The notes under the pieces are model-generated. The model was not told the origin of the DNA and did no database searches. It saw only the letters and a list, made by a program, of their open reading frames with translations. From positions 248,001 to 312,000 of the forward strand of contig NZ_CADESW010000004.1 in NCBI RefSeq assembly GCF_902830275.1: a stretch of DNA of 64,000 bases, in the 5' to 3' direction. Numbering within the stretch: position 1 is the first letter of the stretch; every line of letters starts with the position of its first letter. Source of the DNA: Burkholderia stagnalis (GTDB taxonomy: Bacteria; Pseudomonadota; Gammaproteobacteria; Burkholderiales; Burkholderiaceae). Position numbers and translations under genes: made by a program. This document shows positions 35,801-45,328 of the stretch, piece by piece.

Positions 35801-36130
35801 TCTGTTTTTTGAAAGGCCGGCTATATGCCGGCCTTTCTCGTTTCTGCGCCCGGGAAGCAAAGCGCTTGCGTGCTTTGCGTGAGGACTCGAAAGGCTGCGC
35901 TTGCGAGCGCAGCCAGGGTCGCGCCCGTGTGACCGAGTCCCCTGCTGGGCGCCAGCTGTTTTAAGAAGGTCGGCTTCGTGCCAGCCTTTTTCATTTTCAG
36001 CCCAGGAAGCAAAGCGCCTGCGCGCTTTGCGTGAGGACTCGAAAGGCTGCTCTTGCGAGCGCAGCCGGGGTCGCGCCCGTGCGACCGAGTCCCCTCCTGC
36101 GCACCATCTGTTTTGAAAAGGTCGGCTTCG
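35774..36130 (+). repeat. Tandem array of tRNA-Leu 3' ends plus terminators (right copy)
   Basis: After the true tRNA 3' end (to 35800) come degenerate tails at 35931-35954 and 36083-36106. Each is followed by an (A/T)(T/G)CTGTTTT stretch and a hairpin of the GGTCGGC...GCCGGCC type. The period is 152-154 bp, matching the left array unit for unit. No protein gene is seen from 35801 to 36321. Confidence 0.85.
35812..35838 (+). terminator. Terminator of tRNA-Leu copy 2
   Basis: The same perfect 10-bp stem and TATAT loop as at copy 1 (35812-35821 with 35827-35836), followed by CT-rich sequence. Confidence 0.8.
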
Positions 36131-36258
36131 TGCCGGCCTTTTTCCATTCCTGCGCCCGAATTTCAGAGAAGGCGGCCACGACGCCGGCCTTCCTCATTTC
36201 AAACCCTCCCCCCCAATGCCCGGGATTTCCCTAGGCTGACATGCCGATCGCCACGCGG

Positions 36259-36285
36259 TTAAATAAATCAACGTGATTTATTTAA
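36259..36285. promoter_or_regulatory. Perfect inverted-repeat operator before the ROK regulator
   Basis: TTAAATAAATCA (36259-36270), ACG, TGATTTATTTAA (36274-36285): a perfect 12-bp dyad with a 3-bp centre, strikingly AT-rich in GC-rich DNA, 36 bp before the ROK gene start. It is the natural candidate for autoregulation of the sugar operon. Confidence 0.8.
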
Positions 36286-36321
36286 TGCGCCACCAACCGG
36301 CGCGCCATGGAAGGAGACACC

Positions 36322-37572
36322 ATGCGAAGCCCGCACATCGGCCAGGGAAGCAACTCGGCCAACGTGCGCCGTTACAACGAGCGCCTGTTGCTGAAGGCCC
36401 TGCGGCGCGCGGGCAGCGCGTCGAAGGCCGACCTCGCGCGCCTCGCGAACCTGACCGGCACGGCCGTCGGCAGCATCATCGCGTCGCTCGCCGACGCGAA
36501 GCTGATCGAGTTCACCGGCCGCCGCGTCGAAGGCCAGCGCGGCCAGCCCGCGTCGCTGATCCGTCTCGATCCGCGCGGCGCGTTCGGGATCGGCGTCCAC
36601 CTCGACCGGATGCGCATCGAAACGGCGCTCGTCAACTTCGACGGCGACGTGCTCGGCCGCGTCACGCACGACACGCTGCTGCCCCCGCCTGCCGACGTGC
36701 TCGAGATCGTCCGCCGCGACATCGACGCAATGCAGGCCCTGCTCCCCGCGCATGAACGCGAGCGCCTGACCGGCATCGGCGTCGCGCAGCCGTACAACCT
36801 CGGCAGCTGGATGCGCGAACTCGGCCTCGCGCCCGACACGTTCCGCCCGTGGGAAGACGTCGATTTCGCGAGCGAGCTCGGCCGCGCGGTGTCCCTGCCC
36901 GTGTTCGGCGAAAACGACGGCAACGCGGCCGCGATCGCCGAGCTGTTCTACGGCGTCGGCCGCCAGCAGGACGACTTCGTCTACCTGTTCATCGGCCCGG
37001 CGATCGGCGGCGGCATCGCGATCGACGGGGACTGCCTGCGCGGCGTCACCGGCAACGCAGGCGACATCGGCGTGATGCCGGTGCCGCCGAGCCGCCTGCC
37101 GTCCGCGCCGCCGCCGCGCGGCCCGTGGGACATCCTGCTCGCACGCGCATCGCTGCACGCGCTGGTGCGCCACCTGCGCCACAGCGGCGAGCAGGTCGAC
37201 AACCGCGCCGACCTCGAAGCGTGCATCGCGCGCGGCCTGCCCGCCGTCGACGAATGGATCGACGATTGCGTCGACGCGCTCGCCCCCGCGCTGCGCGCGG
37301 TGCTGTGCGTGGTCGACGCGCCCGTCGTCGTGCTCGACGCCGACACCGACGCGGGCCTGATCGACGCAGTCGCCACCCGCCTGCGCTCGGCCCTCGTCGC
37401 GACCGCGCCCGAAGCGCGCGGCACGCCGGCGCTGGTGCGCGGCACGTTCGGCGCGGACGCCGGCGCGATCGGCGCCGCGACGCTGCCGATGTTCTTCAAC
37501 TTCTCCCCGCGGGCCGGCATCCTCAAAGGCGCGAGCGCGGAATCGCAGGAGGTCAACCATGTCGCGATCTGA
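36322..37572 (+). CDS. ROK-family transcriptional repressor
   Basis: A 416-residue NagC/XylR/Mlc-type regulator. The N-terminal winged helix (about 18-85; [29 protein letters not shown]) binds DNA, and the ROK kinase-like domain (about 90-400) binds sugar. [12 protein letters not shown] and [13 protein letters not shown] are the ROK sugar/phosphate motifs. The usual ROK zinc cluster (GHxxx with three Cys) is missing; the segment reads [14 protein letters not shown]. The start ATG 36322 has AAGGAG 6 nt upstream. It overlaps the ABC ATPase gene by 14 bp and heads the sugar operon, so its inducer is probably the imported sugar or its phosphate. Confidence 0.92.
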   Translation: MRSPHIGQGSNSANVRRYNERLLLKALRRAGSASKADLARLANLTGTAVGSIIASLADAKLIEFTGRRVEGQRGQPASLIRLDPRGAFGIGVHLDRMRIETALVNFDGDVLGRVTHDTLLPPPADVLEIVRRDIDAMQALLPAHERERLTGIGVAQPYNLGSWMRELGLAPDTFRPWEDVDFASELGRAVSLPVFGENDGNAAAIAELFYGVGRQQDDFVYLFIGPAIGGGIAIDGDCLRGVTGNAGDIGVMPVPPSRLPSAPPPRGPWDILLARASLHALVRHLRHSGEQVDNRADLEACIARGLPAVDEWIDDCVDALAPALRAVLCVVDAPVVVLDADTDAGLIDAVATRLRSALVATAPEARGTPALVRGTFGADAGAIGAATLPMFFNFSPRAGILKGASAESQEVNHVAI

Positions 37573-39112
37573 GTCGCCCCGCCCGCTGCTCGAGATGCGC
37601 GGAATCAGCAAGACGTTCCCGGCCGTGCGCGCGCTCGACGACGTGAGCCTGACCGTCTATCCGGGCGAGATCCATTCGCTGATGGGCGAGAACGGCGCGG
37701 GCAAGTCGACGCTGATGAAGATCCTGTCGGGCGCGTACCAGGCCGACGCGGGCGGCGAGATCCTGATCGACGGCCGGCGCATCGACATCGACGGCCCGCT
37801 TGCCGCGCGCGATGCCGGCGTCGCGGTGATCTACCAGGAACTGTGCCTCGCGCCGAACCTGACGGTCGCGGAAAACATCTACGTCGGCCGCGAACTGCGG
37901 CGCGGCAACCGCCGCTGGGGCACGATCGACCGCGCGGCGATGGCGCGCGGCTGCGAGGACGTGCTCCAGCGCCTCGGCGCGCCGTTCGGGCCCGACACGC
38001 TGGTGGGCACGCTGTCGATCGCCGAGCAGCAGCTCGTCGAGATCGCCCGCGCCGTGCACACCCGCGCCCGCATCCTCGTGATGGACGAGCCGACCACGCC
38101 GCTGTCGTCGCGCGAAACGGAACACCTGTTCCGGCTGATCCGCCAGCTGCGCGAGGAAGGCCTCGCGATCATCTACATCAGCCACCGGATGGCCGAGATC
38201 TACGAGCTGTCGGATCGCGTGTCGGTGCTGCGCGACGGCACCTACGTCGGCACGCTCGAGCGCGCGGCGCTGTCGGCCGAGCGGCTGGTCGCGATGATGG
38301 TCGGCCGCGACATCTCCGGCTTCTACAAGAAGGAACACGCGCCGTACGACCGCGGCCACCTGCTGCTGTCGGTGCGCGACGTCGCCGACGGCGGCCGCGT
38401 GCGCGGCTGCAGCCTCGAGCTGCACGCGGGCGAGGTACTCGGCATCGCGGGGCTCGTCGGCGCGGGCCGCACCGAGCTTGCGCGGCTGATCTTCGGCGCG
38501 GAGCCGCGCACGCGCGGCGACGTGTCGGTCGACGGCAAGACCTTCGGCGCGCATTCGCCGCGCGACGCGATCGACGCGGGCCTCGTCTACCTGACCGAGG
38601 ACCGCAAGCGCCAGGGCCTGTTCCTCGACATGAGCGTGCGCGACAACATCAACATCTCGGTGTGCAACCGCGACGCGCGGCTCGGCGCGCTCGATCTGGC
38701 GCGCGGCGCCGAACGTGCGCGCGACGCGATCGCATCGCTGTCGATCCGCGTGCCGCACGCGAACGTCAACGTCGGCGCGCTGTCCGGCGGCAACCAGCAG
38801 AAGGTGCTGCTGTCGCGCCTGCTGGAGACGAAGCCGCGCGTGCTGATCCTCGACGAGCCGACCCGCGGCGTCGACATCGGCGCGAAATCCGAGATCTACC
38901 GGATCATCAATGAACTGGCCCGCGCGGGCGTCGGCGTGATCGTGATCTCGAGCGAGCTGCCGGAAATCATCGGCGTCGCCGACCGCGTGCTGGTGATGCG
39001 CGAAGGCGAGATCGCCGGCGAGCTCGGCGGCTACAGCGGCGCACCGATCACGCAGGAGGCGATCATCGCGCTCGCCACCGGCTCGCAAACGGAACCGGCA
39101 GACGCGCACTGA
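37559..39112 (+). CDS. Sugar ABC transporter ATPase (RbsA/FrcA type)
   Basis: A 517-residue protein with two fused ABC domains. The first has Walker [10 protein letters not shown], signature [14 protein letters not shown] and Walker [12 protein letters not shown]. The second has the degenerate P-loop GLVGAGRTE, signature [13 protein letters not shown] and Walker [17 protein letters not shown]. This two-domain CUT2 layout serves ribose, fructose, xylose or galactose importers. With the permease and binding protein downstream it forms a complete importer. Confidence 0.95.
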   Translation: MSRSESPRPLLEMRGISKTFPAVRALDDVSLTVYPGEIHSLMGENGAGKSTLMKILSGAYQADAGGEILIDGRRIDIDGPLAARDAGVAVIYQELCLAPNLTVAENIYVGRELRRGNRRWGTIDRAAMARGCEDVLQRLGAPFGPDTLVGTLSIAEQQLVEIARAVHTRARILVMDEPTTPLSSRETEHLFRLIRQLREEGLAIIYISHRMAEIYELSDRVSVLRDGTYVGTLERAALSAERLVAMMVGRDISGFYKKEHAPYDRGHLLLSVRDVADGGRVRGCSLELHAGEVLGIAGLVGAGRTELARLIFGAEPRTRGDVSVDGKTFGAHSPRDAIDAGLVYLTEDRKRQGLFLDMSVRDNINISVCNRDARLGALDLARGAERARDAIASLSIRVPHANVNVGALSGGNQQKVLLSRLLETKPRVLILDEPTRGVDIGAKSEIYRIINELARAGVGVIVISSELPEIIGVADRVLVMREGEIAGELGGYSGAPITQEAIIALATGSQTEPADAH

Positions 39113-39153
39113 GCGTTGCCGATCATTTTCCCCATTACATTCAGGCTACCGAA

Positions 39154-40191
39154 ATGATCAACCCGACCAAGCAGCGGAACCTCGCTTCCGCGCCGGCCCA
39201 TCCGGTGCACGACCGCGCGCCGCAGGCGCGTGTCGCCGACCACCGCGCGCGCATGCAGTCGCTGATGCGCACCGCCGGCATGCTGCCCGTGCTGGTGCTG
39301 CTCTGCATCGGCTTCGGCCTGCTCACCGACGGCTTCTTCACGCTGCAGAACCTGTCGATCGTCACGCAGCAGGCATCGATCAACATCGTGCTCGCGGCCG
39401 GCATGACGTTCGTGATCCTGACGGGCGGCATCGACCTGTCGGTCGGCTCGGTGCTCGCCGCCGCGGCCGTCGCCGCGCTGCTCGCGTCGAACATCCCCGG
39501 CTGGGGCTGGCTCGGCGTGCCGGCCGCGCTCGTGGTCGGCCTCGTGTTCGGCATGATCAACGGCGGCCTGATCGCGCTGCTGCGCCTGCCGCCGTTCATC
39601 GTCACGCTCGGCGCGCTGACGGCCGTGCGCGGCGTCGCGCGCCTGATGGGCAACGACACGACGATCTTCAACCCGCAGCTGCCGTTCGCGTTCATCGGCA
39701 ACGGCACCCTGCTCGGCGTGCCGTGGCTCGTCGTGATCGCCGGCGCGGTGATCGTCGCGTCGTGGTTCATCCTGCGCCGCACCGTGCTCGGCATGCGGAT
39801 CTACTCGGTCGGCGGCAACCCGGAGGCCGCGCGCCTGTCCGGCATCAACGTGCGCATGATCCAGCTGTTCGTCTACGCGGCGTCGGGCCTGCTCGCCGGC
39901 CTCGGCGCGGTGATGTCGGCCGCGCGGCTCTATGCGGCCAACGGCCTGCAGCTCGGCCAGTCGTACGAGCTCGACGCGATCGCCGCGGTGATCCTCGGCG
40001 GCACCAGCTTCGTCGGCGGCGTCGGCTCGATCGTCGGCACGCTGATCGGCGCGCTGATCATCGCGGTGCTCACCAACGGCCTCGTGCTGCTCGGCGTGTC
40101 CGACATCTGGCAATACATCATCAAGGGCCTCGTGATCATCGGCGCCGTCGCGCTCGACCGCTACCGCCAGCGCGATTCGGCCCGCACCTGA
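39154..40191 (+). CDS. Sugar ABC transporter permease (RbsC/FrcC type)
   Basis: A 345-residue CUT2 permease with eight to ten helices after a 45-residue cytoplasmic leader. FVILTGGIDLSVGSVLA and GGNPEAARLSGIN are family signatures, the latter being the ATPase-contact loop, and AAVILGGTSFVGGVGSI follows. It lies 41 bp after the ATPase gene. One permease gene implies a homodimer, as usual for CUT2. Confidence 0.95.
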   Translation: MINPTKQRNLASAPAHPVHDRAPQARVADHRARMQSLMRTAGMLPVLVLLCIGFGLLTDGFFTLQNLSIVTQQASINIVLAAGMTFVILTGGIDLSVGSVLAAAAVAALLASNIPGWGWLGVPAALVVGLVFGMINGGLIALLRLPPFIVTLGALTAVRGVARLMGNDTTIFNPQLPFAFIGNGTLLGVPWLVVIAGAVIVASWFILRRTVLGMRIYSVGGNPEAARLSGINVRMIQLFVYAASGLLAGLGAVMSAARLYAANGLQLGQSYELDAIAAVILGGTSFVGGVGSIVGTLIGALIIAVLTNGLVLLGVSDIWQYIIKGLVIIGAVALDRYRQRDSART

Positions 40192-40267
40192 CACCCCCTT
40201 TCATTTATCGGGGCGCAGGCAGGTCCTCCTGCGCCCGCCGTCCAACGGACCTCACGGAGACAACGAC

Positions 40268-41212
40268 ATGTTCAAGCCCCAAGCTGTCCTGACCGGCATC
40301 GCCTGCGCGCTCGCGTTCGCAACGGCCGCCGCGCACGCGGCCGACAAGCCGTTGAAGTCGATCGGCATCACGGTCGGCTCGCTCGGCAACCCGTACTTCG
40401 TCACGATCGCGAAAGGCGCCGAGGCGCGCGCGAAGCAGCTCAACCCGAACGCGAAGGTCACGGCCGTGTCGGCCGACTACGACCTGAACAAGCAGTTCAC
40501 GCAGATCGACAACTTCATCTCCGCGCACGTCGACATGATCCTGCTCAACGCCGCCGACCCGAAGGCGATCGAGCCCGCGGTGAAGAAGGCGCAGGCGGCC
40601 GGCATCACGGTGGTCGCGGTCGACGTCGCGGCGGCCGGCGCGAACGCGACCGTGCAGACCAACAACGTGAAGGCCGGCGAGCTCGCGTGCGACTTCCTCG
40701 CGAAGAAGCTCAACGGCAAAGGCAACGTGATCATCGAAAACGGCCCGCAGGTGTCGGCGGTGGTCGACCGCGTGAACGGCTGCAAGGCCGTGCTCGCGAA
40801 GAATCCGGGCATCAAGCTGCTGTCTGCCGACCAGGACGGCAAGGGCTCGCGCGAAGGCGGGATGAACGTGATGCAGGGCTACCTGACGCGCTTCCCGAAG
40901 CTCGACGGCGTGTTCACGATCAACGATCCGCAGGCCGTCGGCAGCGACCTCGCCGCGAAGCAGCTCAACCGCACCGGCATCGTGATCACGTCGGTCGACG
41001 GCGCGCCCGACATCGAGACCGCGCTCAAGACCAACACGCTCGTGCAGGCGTCGTCGAGCCAGGACCCATGGGCGATGGCGCAGCAGGCCGTCAACGTCGG
41101 CTACGGGATCATGAACGGCCAGAAGCCCGCCAACCCGATGATCCTGATCGAGCCGGCGCTCATCACGCGCGACAACGTGAAGAGCTACAAGGGCTGGAGC
41201 GCCCCGCACTGA
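40268..41212 (+). CDS. Periplasmic sugar-binding protein (RbsB/FrcB type)
   Basis: A 314-residue cluster I binding protein. The signal peptide ends AAAHAADK; the mature part starts [21 protein letters not shown]. Further motifs are [23 protein letters not shown] and [19 protein letters not shown]. It most resembles fructose-binding FrcB proteins by eye, and the kinase and isomerase downstream agree, but the ligand is inferred. The gene is placed after the permease, 76 bp downstream, with its own ribosome-binding site (CACGGAGACAACGAC). Confidence 0.92.
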   Translation: MFKPQAVLTGIACALAFATAAAHAADKPLKSIGITVGSLGNPYFVTIAKGAEARAKQLNPNAKVTAVSADYDLNKQFTQIDNFISAHVDMILLNAADPKAIEPAVKKAQAAGITVVAVDVAAAGANATVQTNNVKAGELACDFLAKKLNGKGNVIIENGPQVSAVVDRVNGCKAVLAKNPGIKLLSADQDGKGSREGGMNVMQGYLTRFPKLDGVFTINDPQAVGSDLAAKQLNRTGIVITSVDGAPDIETALKTNTLVQASSSQDPWAMAQQAVNVGYGIMNGQKPANPMILIEPALITRDNVKSYKGWSAPH

Positions 41213-41252
41213 TCCTTCCGAACCCGAACCTGAACCCGCCCCCTTGCCGATC

Positions 41253-42851
41253 ATGACCCTGCTGACCCGGACGCCCGCGTGGCGTGCCCTCGCCGACCAT
41301 CGCGACGCGCTGGCCGGCACCCCGCTGCCCGAGCTGTTCGCGCGCGATCCCGAGCGCGCCGCGCGCTTCTCGCTCGAGGCGGCCGGCCTGTTCGTCGACT
41401 TCTCGAAGCATCCCGTCGTCGACGAGACGATCGCGCGGCTCGTCGCGCTCGCCCGCGCGAGCGGCGTCGAGGCGCGGCGCGACGCGATGTTCGCCGGCGA
41501 GCGGATCAACGCCACCGAGCGCCGCGCGGTGCTGCACGTCGCGCTGCGCGACCGTTCGGGCACGCCGCGCTTCGTCGAAAGCACGGACGTCGCCGCGCAG
41601 GTCGCGGCCGTCCTCGCGAAGCTGCGCGCCTTTGCCGGCGCGGTGCGCGACGGCGCGTGGCAAGGCCACTCGGGCCGCGCGATCACCGACGTGGTCAACA
41701 TCGGCATCGGCGGCTCGGATCTCGGCCCGAAGATGGTATGCGAGGCGCTGAAGCCGACCGCGCACGAACGGCTGACGATGCACTTCGTGTCGAACGTCGA
41801 CGGCGCGGACATCGCCGAGGTGCTGAAGCGCACCGATCCGCAGACGACGCTGTTCATCGTGTCGTCGAAGACCTTCACGACCCGCGAGACGCTCGTCAAC
41901 GCGCATACCGCGCGCGCGTGGCTGCTCGCGAGCGGCGCGCCCGAGGCCGCGATCGCACGGCATTTCGTCGCGGTGTCGACCAACGCGGACGCGGTTGCCG
42001 CATTCGGCATCGACCCGGCCAACATGTTCGAATTCTGGGACTGGGTCGGCGGCCGCTACTCGCTGTGGTCGGCGATCGGCCTGCCGATCGCGCTGCAGAA
42101 CGGCATGGATGCGTTCGACGCGCTGCTCGACGGCGCGCATGCGATGGACCGCCATTTCGCCGACGCGCCGCTCGAACGCAACCTGCCCGCGCTGCTCGCG
42201 CTGATCGGCATCTGGCATCAGAACTTCCTCGGCGCGACGAGCCACCTGATCGCGCCGTACGACCGCTACCTGCACCGGCTGCCCGCGTACCTGCAGCAGC
42301 TCGACATGGAGAGCAACGGCAAGTCGGTGACGCTCGCGGGCGAGCGGGTGGACTACGCGACCGGCCCGGTGATCTGGGGCGAACCCGGCACCAACGGCCA
42401 GCACGCGTTCTTCCAGCTGCTGCACCAGGGCACCGCGGTGATTCCCGCGGACATGATCGTCTGCATGCAGCCGCAGCACGCGTTCGACGCGCATCACGAC
42501 ATCCTCGTCGCGAACTGCTTCGCGCAGTCCGAGGCGCTGATGAACGGCGCGCGCTCGCCCGACGAGCCGCATCGCCACTTCGAGGGCAACCGCCCGACCA
42601 CCACGATCTGCCTGGACCGGCTCGACCCCGCGTCGCTCGGCGCGCTGATCGCGCTGTACGAGCACAAGGTGTTCGTGCAGGGCGCGGTCTGGCAGATCAA
42701 CTCGTTCGACCAGTGGGGCGTCGAGCTCGGCAAGCGGCTCGCGGTCGCGATCGAGAACGAACTCGACGCGCCGGGCCCGGCCCGCTCGCACGACGGCTCC
42801 ACCAACCAGCTGATCAACCGCTACAAGGCACGGCGCGGCACCGCGGCGTGA
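41253..42851 (+). CDS. pgi: Glucose-6-phosphate isomerase
   Basis: A 532-residue cytoplasmic enzyme interconverting fructose 6-phosphate and glucose 6-phosphate. Signatures seen are [39 protein letters not shown] (PGI signature 1), [16 protein letters not shown] with the catalytic Glu/His region, FEGNRPTTT, and QWGVELGK with the catalytic Lys. Start ATG 41253 is preferred to an in-frame TTG at 41244. In this operon it probably turns kinase-made F6P into G6P for Zwf. Confidence 0.96.
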   Translation: MTLLTRTPAWRALADHRDALAGTPLPELFARDPERAARFSLEAAGLFVDFSKHPVVDETIARLVALARASGVEARRDAMFAGERINATERRAVLHVALRDRSGTPRFVESTDVAAQVAAVLAKLRAFAGAVRDGAWQGHSGRAITDVVNIGIGGSDLGPKMVCEALKPTAHERLTMHFVSNVDGADIAEVLKRTDPQTTLFIVSSKTFTTRETLVNAHTARAWLLASGAPEAAIARHFVAVSTNADAVAAFGIDPANMFEFWDWVGGRYSLWSAIGLPIALQNGMDAFDALLDGAHAMDRHFADAPLERNLPALLALIGIWHQNFLGATSHLIAPYDRYLHRLPAYLQQLDMESNGKSVTLAGERVDYATGPVIWGEPGTNGQHAFFQLLHQGTAVIPADMIVCMQPQHAFDAHHDILVANCFAQSEALMNGARSPDEPHRHFEGNRPTTTICLDRLDPASLGALIALYEHKVFVQGAVWQINSFDQWGVELGKRLAVAIENELDAPGPARSHDGSTNQLINRYKARRGTAA

Positions 42852-42859
42852 GCATCGAC

Positions 42860-43798
42860 ATGACGACGAACCTCCCCCGCCTGGTCGTATTCGGCGAAGC
42901 GCTGACCGACTTCATCCGCGACGATGCGCAGCACTGGCACAGCATCGCCGGCGGCTCGTGCTGGAACGTGGCGCGCGTCGGCGCGCGGCTCGGCGTGCCG
43001 ACCGGCTTCGCCGGCACGGTCAGCCGCGACATCTTCGGCGACGAGCTGATGCGCAAGAGCGCCGAGGCCGGGCTCGACATGCGCTTCATGCGCCAGGTCG
43101 ACCGCGCGCCGTTCCTCGCGATGGTCGTGTCGAAGCAGCCGCCGAACTACTTCTTCATCGGCGAAAACAGCGCCGATCTCGCGTTCGACCCGGCCGCGCT
43201 GCCCGCCGGCGCGCTCGACGCCGCCGAGATCGTGCACGTCGGCTCGCTCGGCGTCGTGCGCGAGCCGCTCGCGTCGCGGCTGATCGACATCGCGCAGGCC
43301 GCGCGCGCGGCCGGCAAGCGGATCTCGTTCGACCCGAACTTCCGCGCGCCGATGGCCGATCCGTCGTATCGCGCGACGCTGCGCCGGCTGGCCGGCCTCG
43401 CCCATTACATCAAGGTGTCCGACGAGGACCTGGGCGGCCTGTTCCCCGAACTCGACGAGGCCGCCGCGCTCGCGCAGCTGCGCGCGTGGGCGCCCGACGC
43501 GGCCGTGCTCGTCACGCGCGGCGCGTCCGGCATGCAGCTGTTCCATGGCGGCGACACGCTGTTCCAGCCGGCCTTCCCGACCGAGGTCGCCGATACCGTC
43601 GGCTGCGGCGACGCGAGCGTCGGCGGCTGGATGGCGAGCCTCCTCACGCGCCCCGACGCGCCGGCCGCCGAGCACCTGCGCTACGCGGCCGCCTGCGCGT
43701 CGGTCGCGTGCGCGCACGCGGGCGCCTATGCGCCGACGGCGGCCGAGGTGGCCGCCTTGCTCGACACGTCGGCCGCGGCCGTGGGCGTGCCGCGATGA
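42860..43798 (+). CDS. PfkB-family sugar kinase, probable fructokinase
   Basis: A 312-residue ribokinase-like kinase. GGSCWNVARVGARLG is PfkB signature 1 and DTVGCGDASVGGW is signature 2 with the catalytic Asp; Cys replaces the common Ala in GAGD. FDPNFRAPM fits fructokinases. ATG 42860 or GTG 42848 (overlapping the pgi stop) could start it; neither has a strong ribosome-binding site, so coupling to pgi is likely. It overlaps zwf by ATGA. The likely reaction is ATP-dependent phosphorylation of the imported hexose. Confidence 0.9.
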   Translation: MTTNLPRLVVFGEALTDFIRDDAQHWHSIAGGSCWNVARVGARLGVPTGFAGTVSRDIFGDELMRKSAEAGLDMRFMRQVDRAPFLAMVVSKQPPNYFFIGENSADLAFDPAALPAGALDAAEIVHVGSLGVVREPLASRLIDIAQAARAAGKRISFDPNFRAPMADPSYRATLRRLAGLAHYIKVSDEDLGGLFPELDEAAALAQLRAWAPDAAVLVTRGASGMQLFHGGDTLFQPAFPTEVADTVGCGDASVGGWMASLLTRPDAPAAEHLRYAAACASVACAHAGAYAPTAAEVAALLDTSAAAVGVPR

Positions 43799-45282
43799 AT
43801 ACGGCCCACGCAAGCGCCGCGCGCGACCCGTCGGCTTTCGTGTTCGTGCTGTTCGGCGGCACGGGGGATCTCGCGATGCGCAAGATTCTGCCGGCGCTGT
43901 ACGCCGCGCATCGCGACGGCCTGCTCGCGCCCGCCGGACGCATCGTCGCGGTCGCGCAGAACCCGTTCGATCATGCGCAATACCTGCGCTGGGTCGACGC
44001 GTCCGTGCGTCCGCACGTCGAGCGCGCAACGTTCGACGCCGCGTCGTGGCGCGGCTTCGTCGAACGGCTCGCGTACGTCGCGCTCGACGCGAGCCGGCCG
44101 GACGCGTTCGCGCGCCTCGCCGACGCACTCGAATCGATACCGGGCCGGCGCATCTTCTATCTCGCGACCGGGCCGTCGCTGTTCGTGCCGATCTGCCGCT
44201 CGCTCGCGGCGGCCGGCCTCGCGCCGGCGTCGTCGCGCGTCGTGCTCGAGAAGCCGCTCGGCTACGATCTCGCGTCGTCGGCCGCGATCAACGACGCGGT
44301 CGGCGAGATCTTCTCCGAAGAGCAGATCTACCGGATCGATCATTACCTCGGCAAGGAAGCGGTGCAGAACCTGTTCGCGCTGCGCTTCGGCAACGTGATG
44401 TTCGAGCCGCTGTGGCGCCGCGAATGGATCGAGAACATCCAGATCACCGTCGCGGAGGAGCTCGGCGTCGGCGGGCGCGGCCCGTTCTACGACCAGACCG
44501 GCGCGCTGCGCGACATGGTGCAGAACCACCTGCTGCAACTGCTCGCGATCATCGCGATGGAGCCGCCGCAGTCGATGGATGCCGACGCGGTGCGCGACGA
44601 GAAGCTGCGCGTGCTGCGCGCGCTGAAGCCGCTCGCCGACGACGAGATCGCGCGCAGCGTCGTGCGCGGCCAGTATCGCGCGGGCGCGGTGCGCGGCGTC
44701 GCGGTGCCGGCCTACCACGACGAACCGGGCGTGATGCCCGGCAGCACGACCGAGACCTTCATCGCGTTGAAGGCGGAAGTCGACAACTGGCGCTGGGCCG
44801 GCGTGCCGTTCTTCCTGCGCACCGGCAAGCGGCTCGCCGATCGCGTCGCGGAGATCGTCGTCAACTTCCGCCCGGTGCCGCATGCCGCGCTCGGCGCTGC
44901 GTCGCTGCGCTCCGGCTCGAACCGGCTGACGATCCGCCTGCAGCCCGACGAGTCGATCCGGCTCGGCACGCTCGCGAAGCAGCCGGGGCTCGGCATGACG
45001 CTTCAGGGCGTGCACCTCGATCTCGCGTTCGACCGCTTCTTCCAGCAGAACCGGATGGAGGCCTACCAGCGCCTGCTGCTCGACGTGATCGCGGGACGCC
45101 TCGCGCTGTTCGTGCGCCGCGACGAGCAGGAAGCCGCGTGGCGCTGGGTCGCGCCGATCCTCGGCGGCAGCGCGCCGCGCTCGCCAGCGCCGAAGCCGTA
45201 TGCGGCCGGCAGCTGGGGCCCCGCGCCCGCCAGCGCGTTGCTCGCGCGGCACGGCACCTGCTGGCGCGAAGAAGAAAACTGA
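43795..45282 (+). CDS. zwf: Glucose-6-phosphate 1-dehydrogenase
   Basis: A 495-residue enzyme oxidising G6P to 6-phosphogluconolactone. The N-terminal nucleotide fold has FGGTGDLAMRKILPALY, and the active site is RIDHYLGKEAVQNL with the catalytic His region. EKPLGYD and PFFLRTGKRL are further family motifs. The ATG overlaps the kinase stop (ATGA, 43795-43798). Its lactonase partner (pgl) and edd/eda are not in the window, so another locus completes the Entner-Doudoroff route. Confidence 0.96.
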   Translation: MNTAHASAARDPSAFVFVLFGGTGDLAMRKILPALYAAHRDGLLAPAGRIVAVAQNPFDHAQYLRWVDASVRPHVERATFDAASWRGFVERLAYVALDASRPDAFARLADALESIPGRRIFYLATGPSLFVPICRSLAAAGLAPASSRVVLEKPLGYDLASSAAINDAVGEIFSEEQIYRIDHYLGKEAVQNLFALRFGNVMFEPLWRREWIENIQITVAEELGVGGRGPFYDQTGALRDMVQNHLLQLLAIIAMEPPQSMDADAVRDEKLRVLRALKPLADDEIARSVVRGQYRAGAVRGVAVPAYHDEPGVMPGSTTETFIALKAEVDNWRWAGVPFFLRTGKRLADRVAEIVVNFRPVPHAALGAASLRSGSNRLTIRLQPDESIRLGTLAKQPGLGMTLQGVHLDLAFDRFFQQNRMEAYQRLLLDVIAGRLALFVRRDEQEAAWRWVAPILGGSAPRSPAPKPYAAGSWGPAPASALLARHGTCWREEEN

Positions 45283-45328
45283 CCGGCGGCACGCCGCTCA
45301 ACGACTCCTGAACTCACGCATCGACCTC

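Larger units (their letters stand above)
16438..36106. other. Catecholate siderophore region bounded by duplicated tRNA-Leu units
   Basis: The siderophore genes (16987-35590) lie exactly between two identical tRNA-Leu(CAG) transcription units in direct orientation. A block of 156 bp (16471-16626 and 35684-35839) is base-for-base identical, and the similarity continues through the 3' arrays of both copies. No integrase, transposase or conjugation gene lies in it. This looks like an inserted or amplified module fixed by recombination at a tRNA locus, but origin by transfer is inference. Confidence 0.6.

Noticed and set aside
16438-36106. Integrative element or prophage with its own integrase
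   Set aside because: No integrase, excisionase, transposase or phage gene is found between the tRNA genes, and both tRNAs are complete rather than one being a 3'-end att remnant.
36322-37572. Sugar kinase (glucokinase-type ROK) instead of a repressor
   Set aside because: An N-terminal winged helix of about 70 residues is present, and the dyad upstream fits a repressor.
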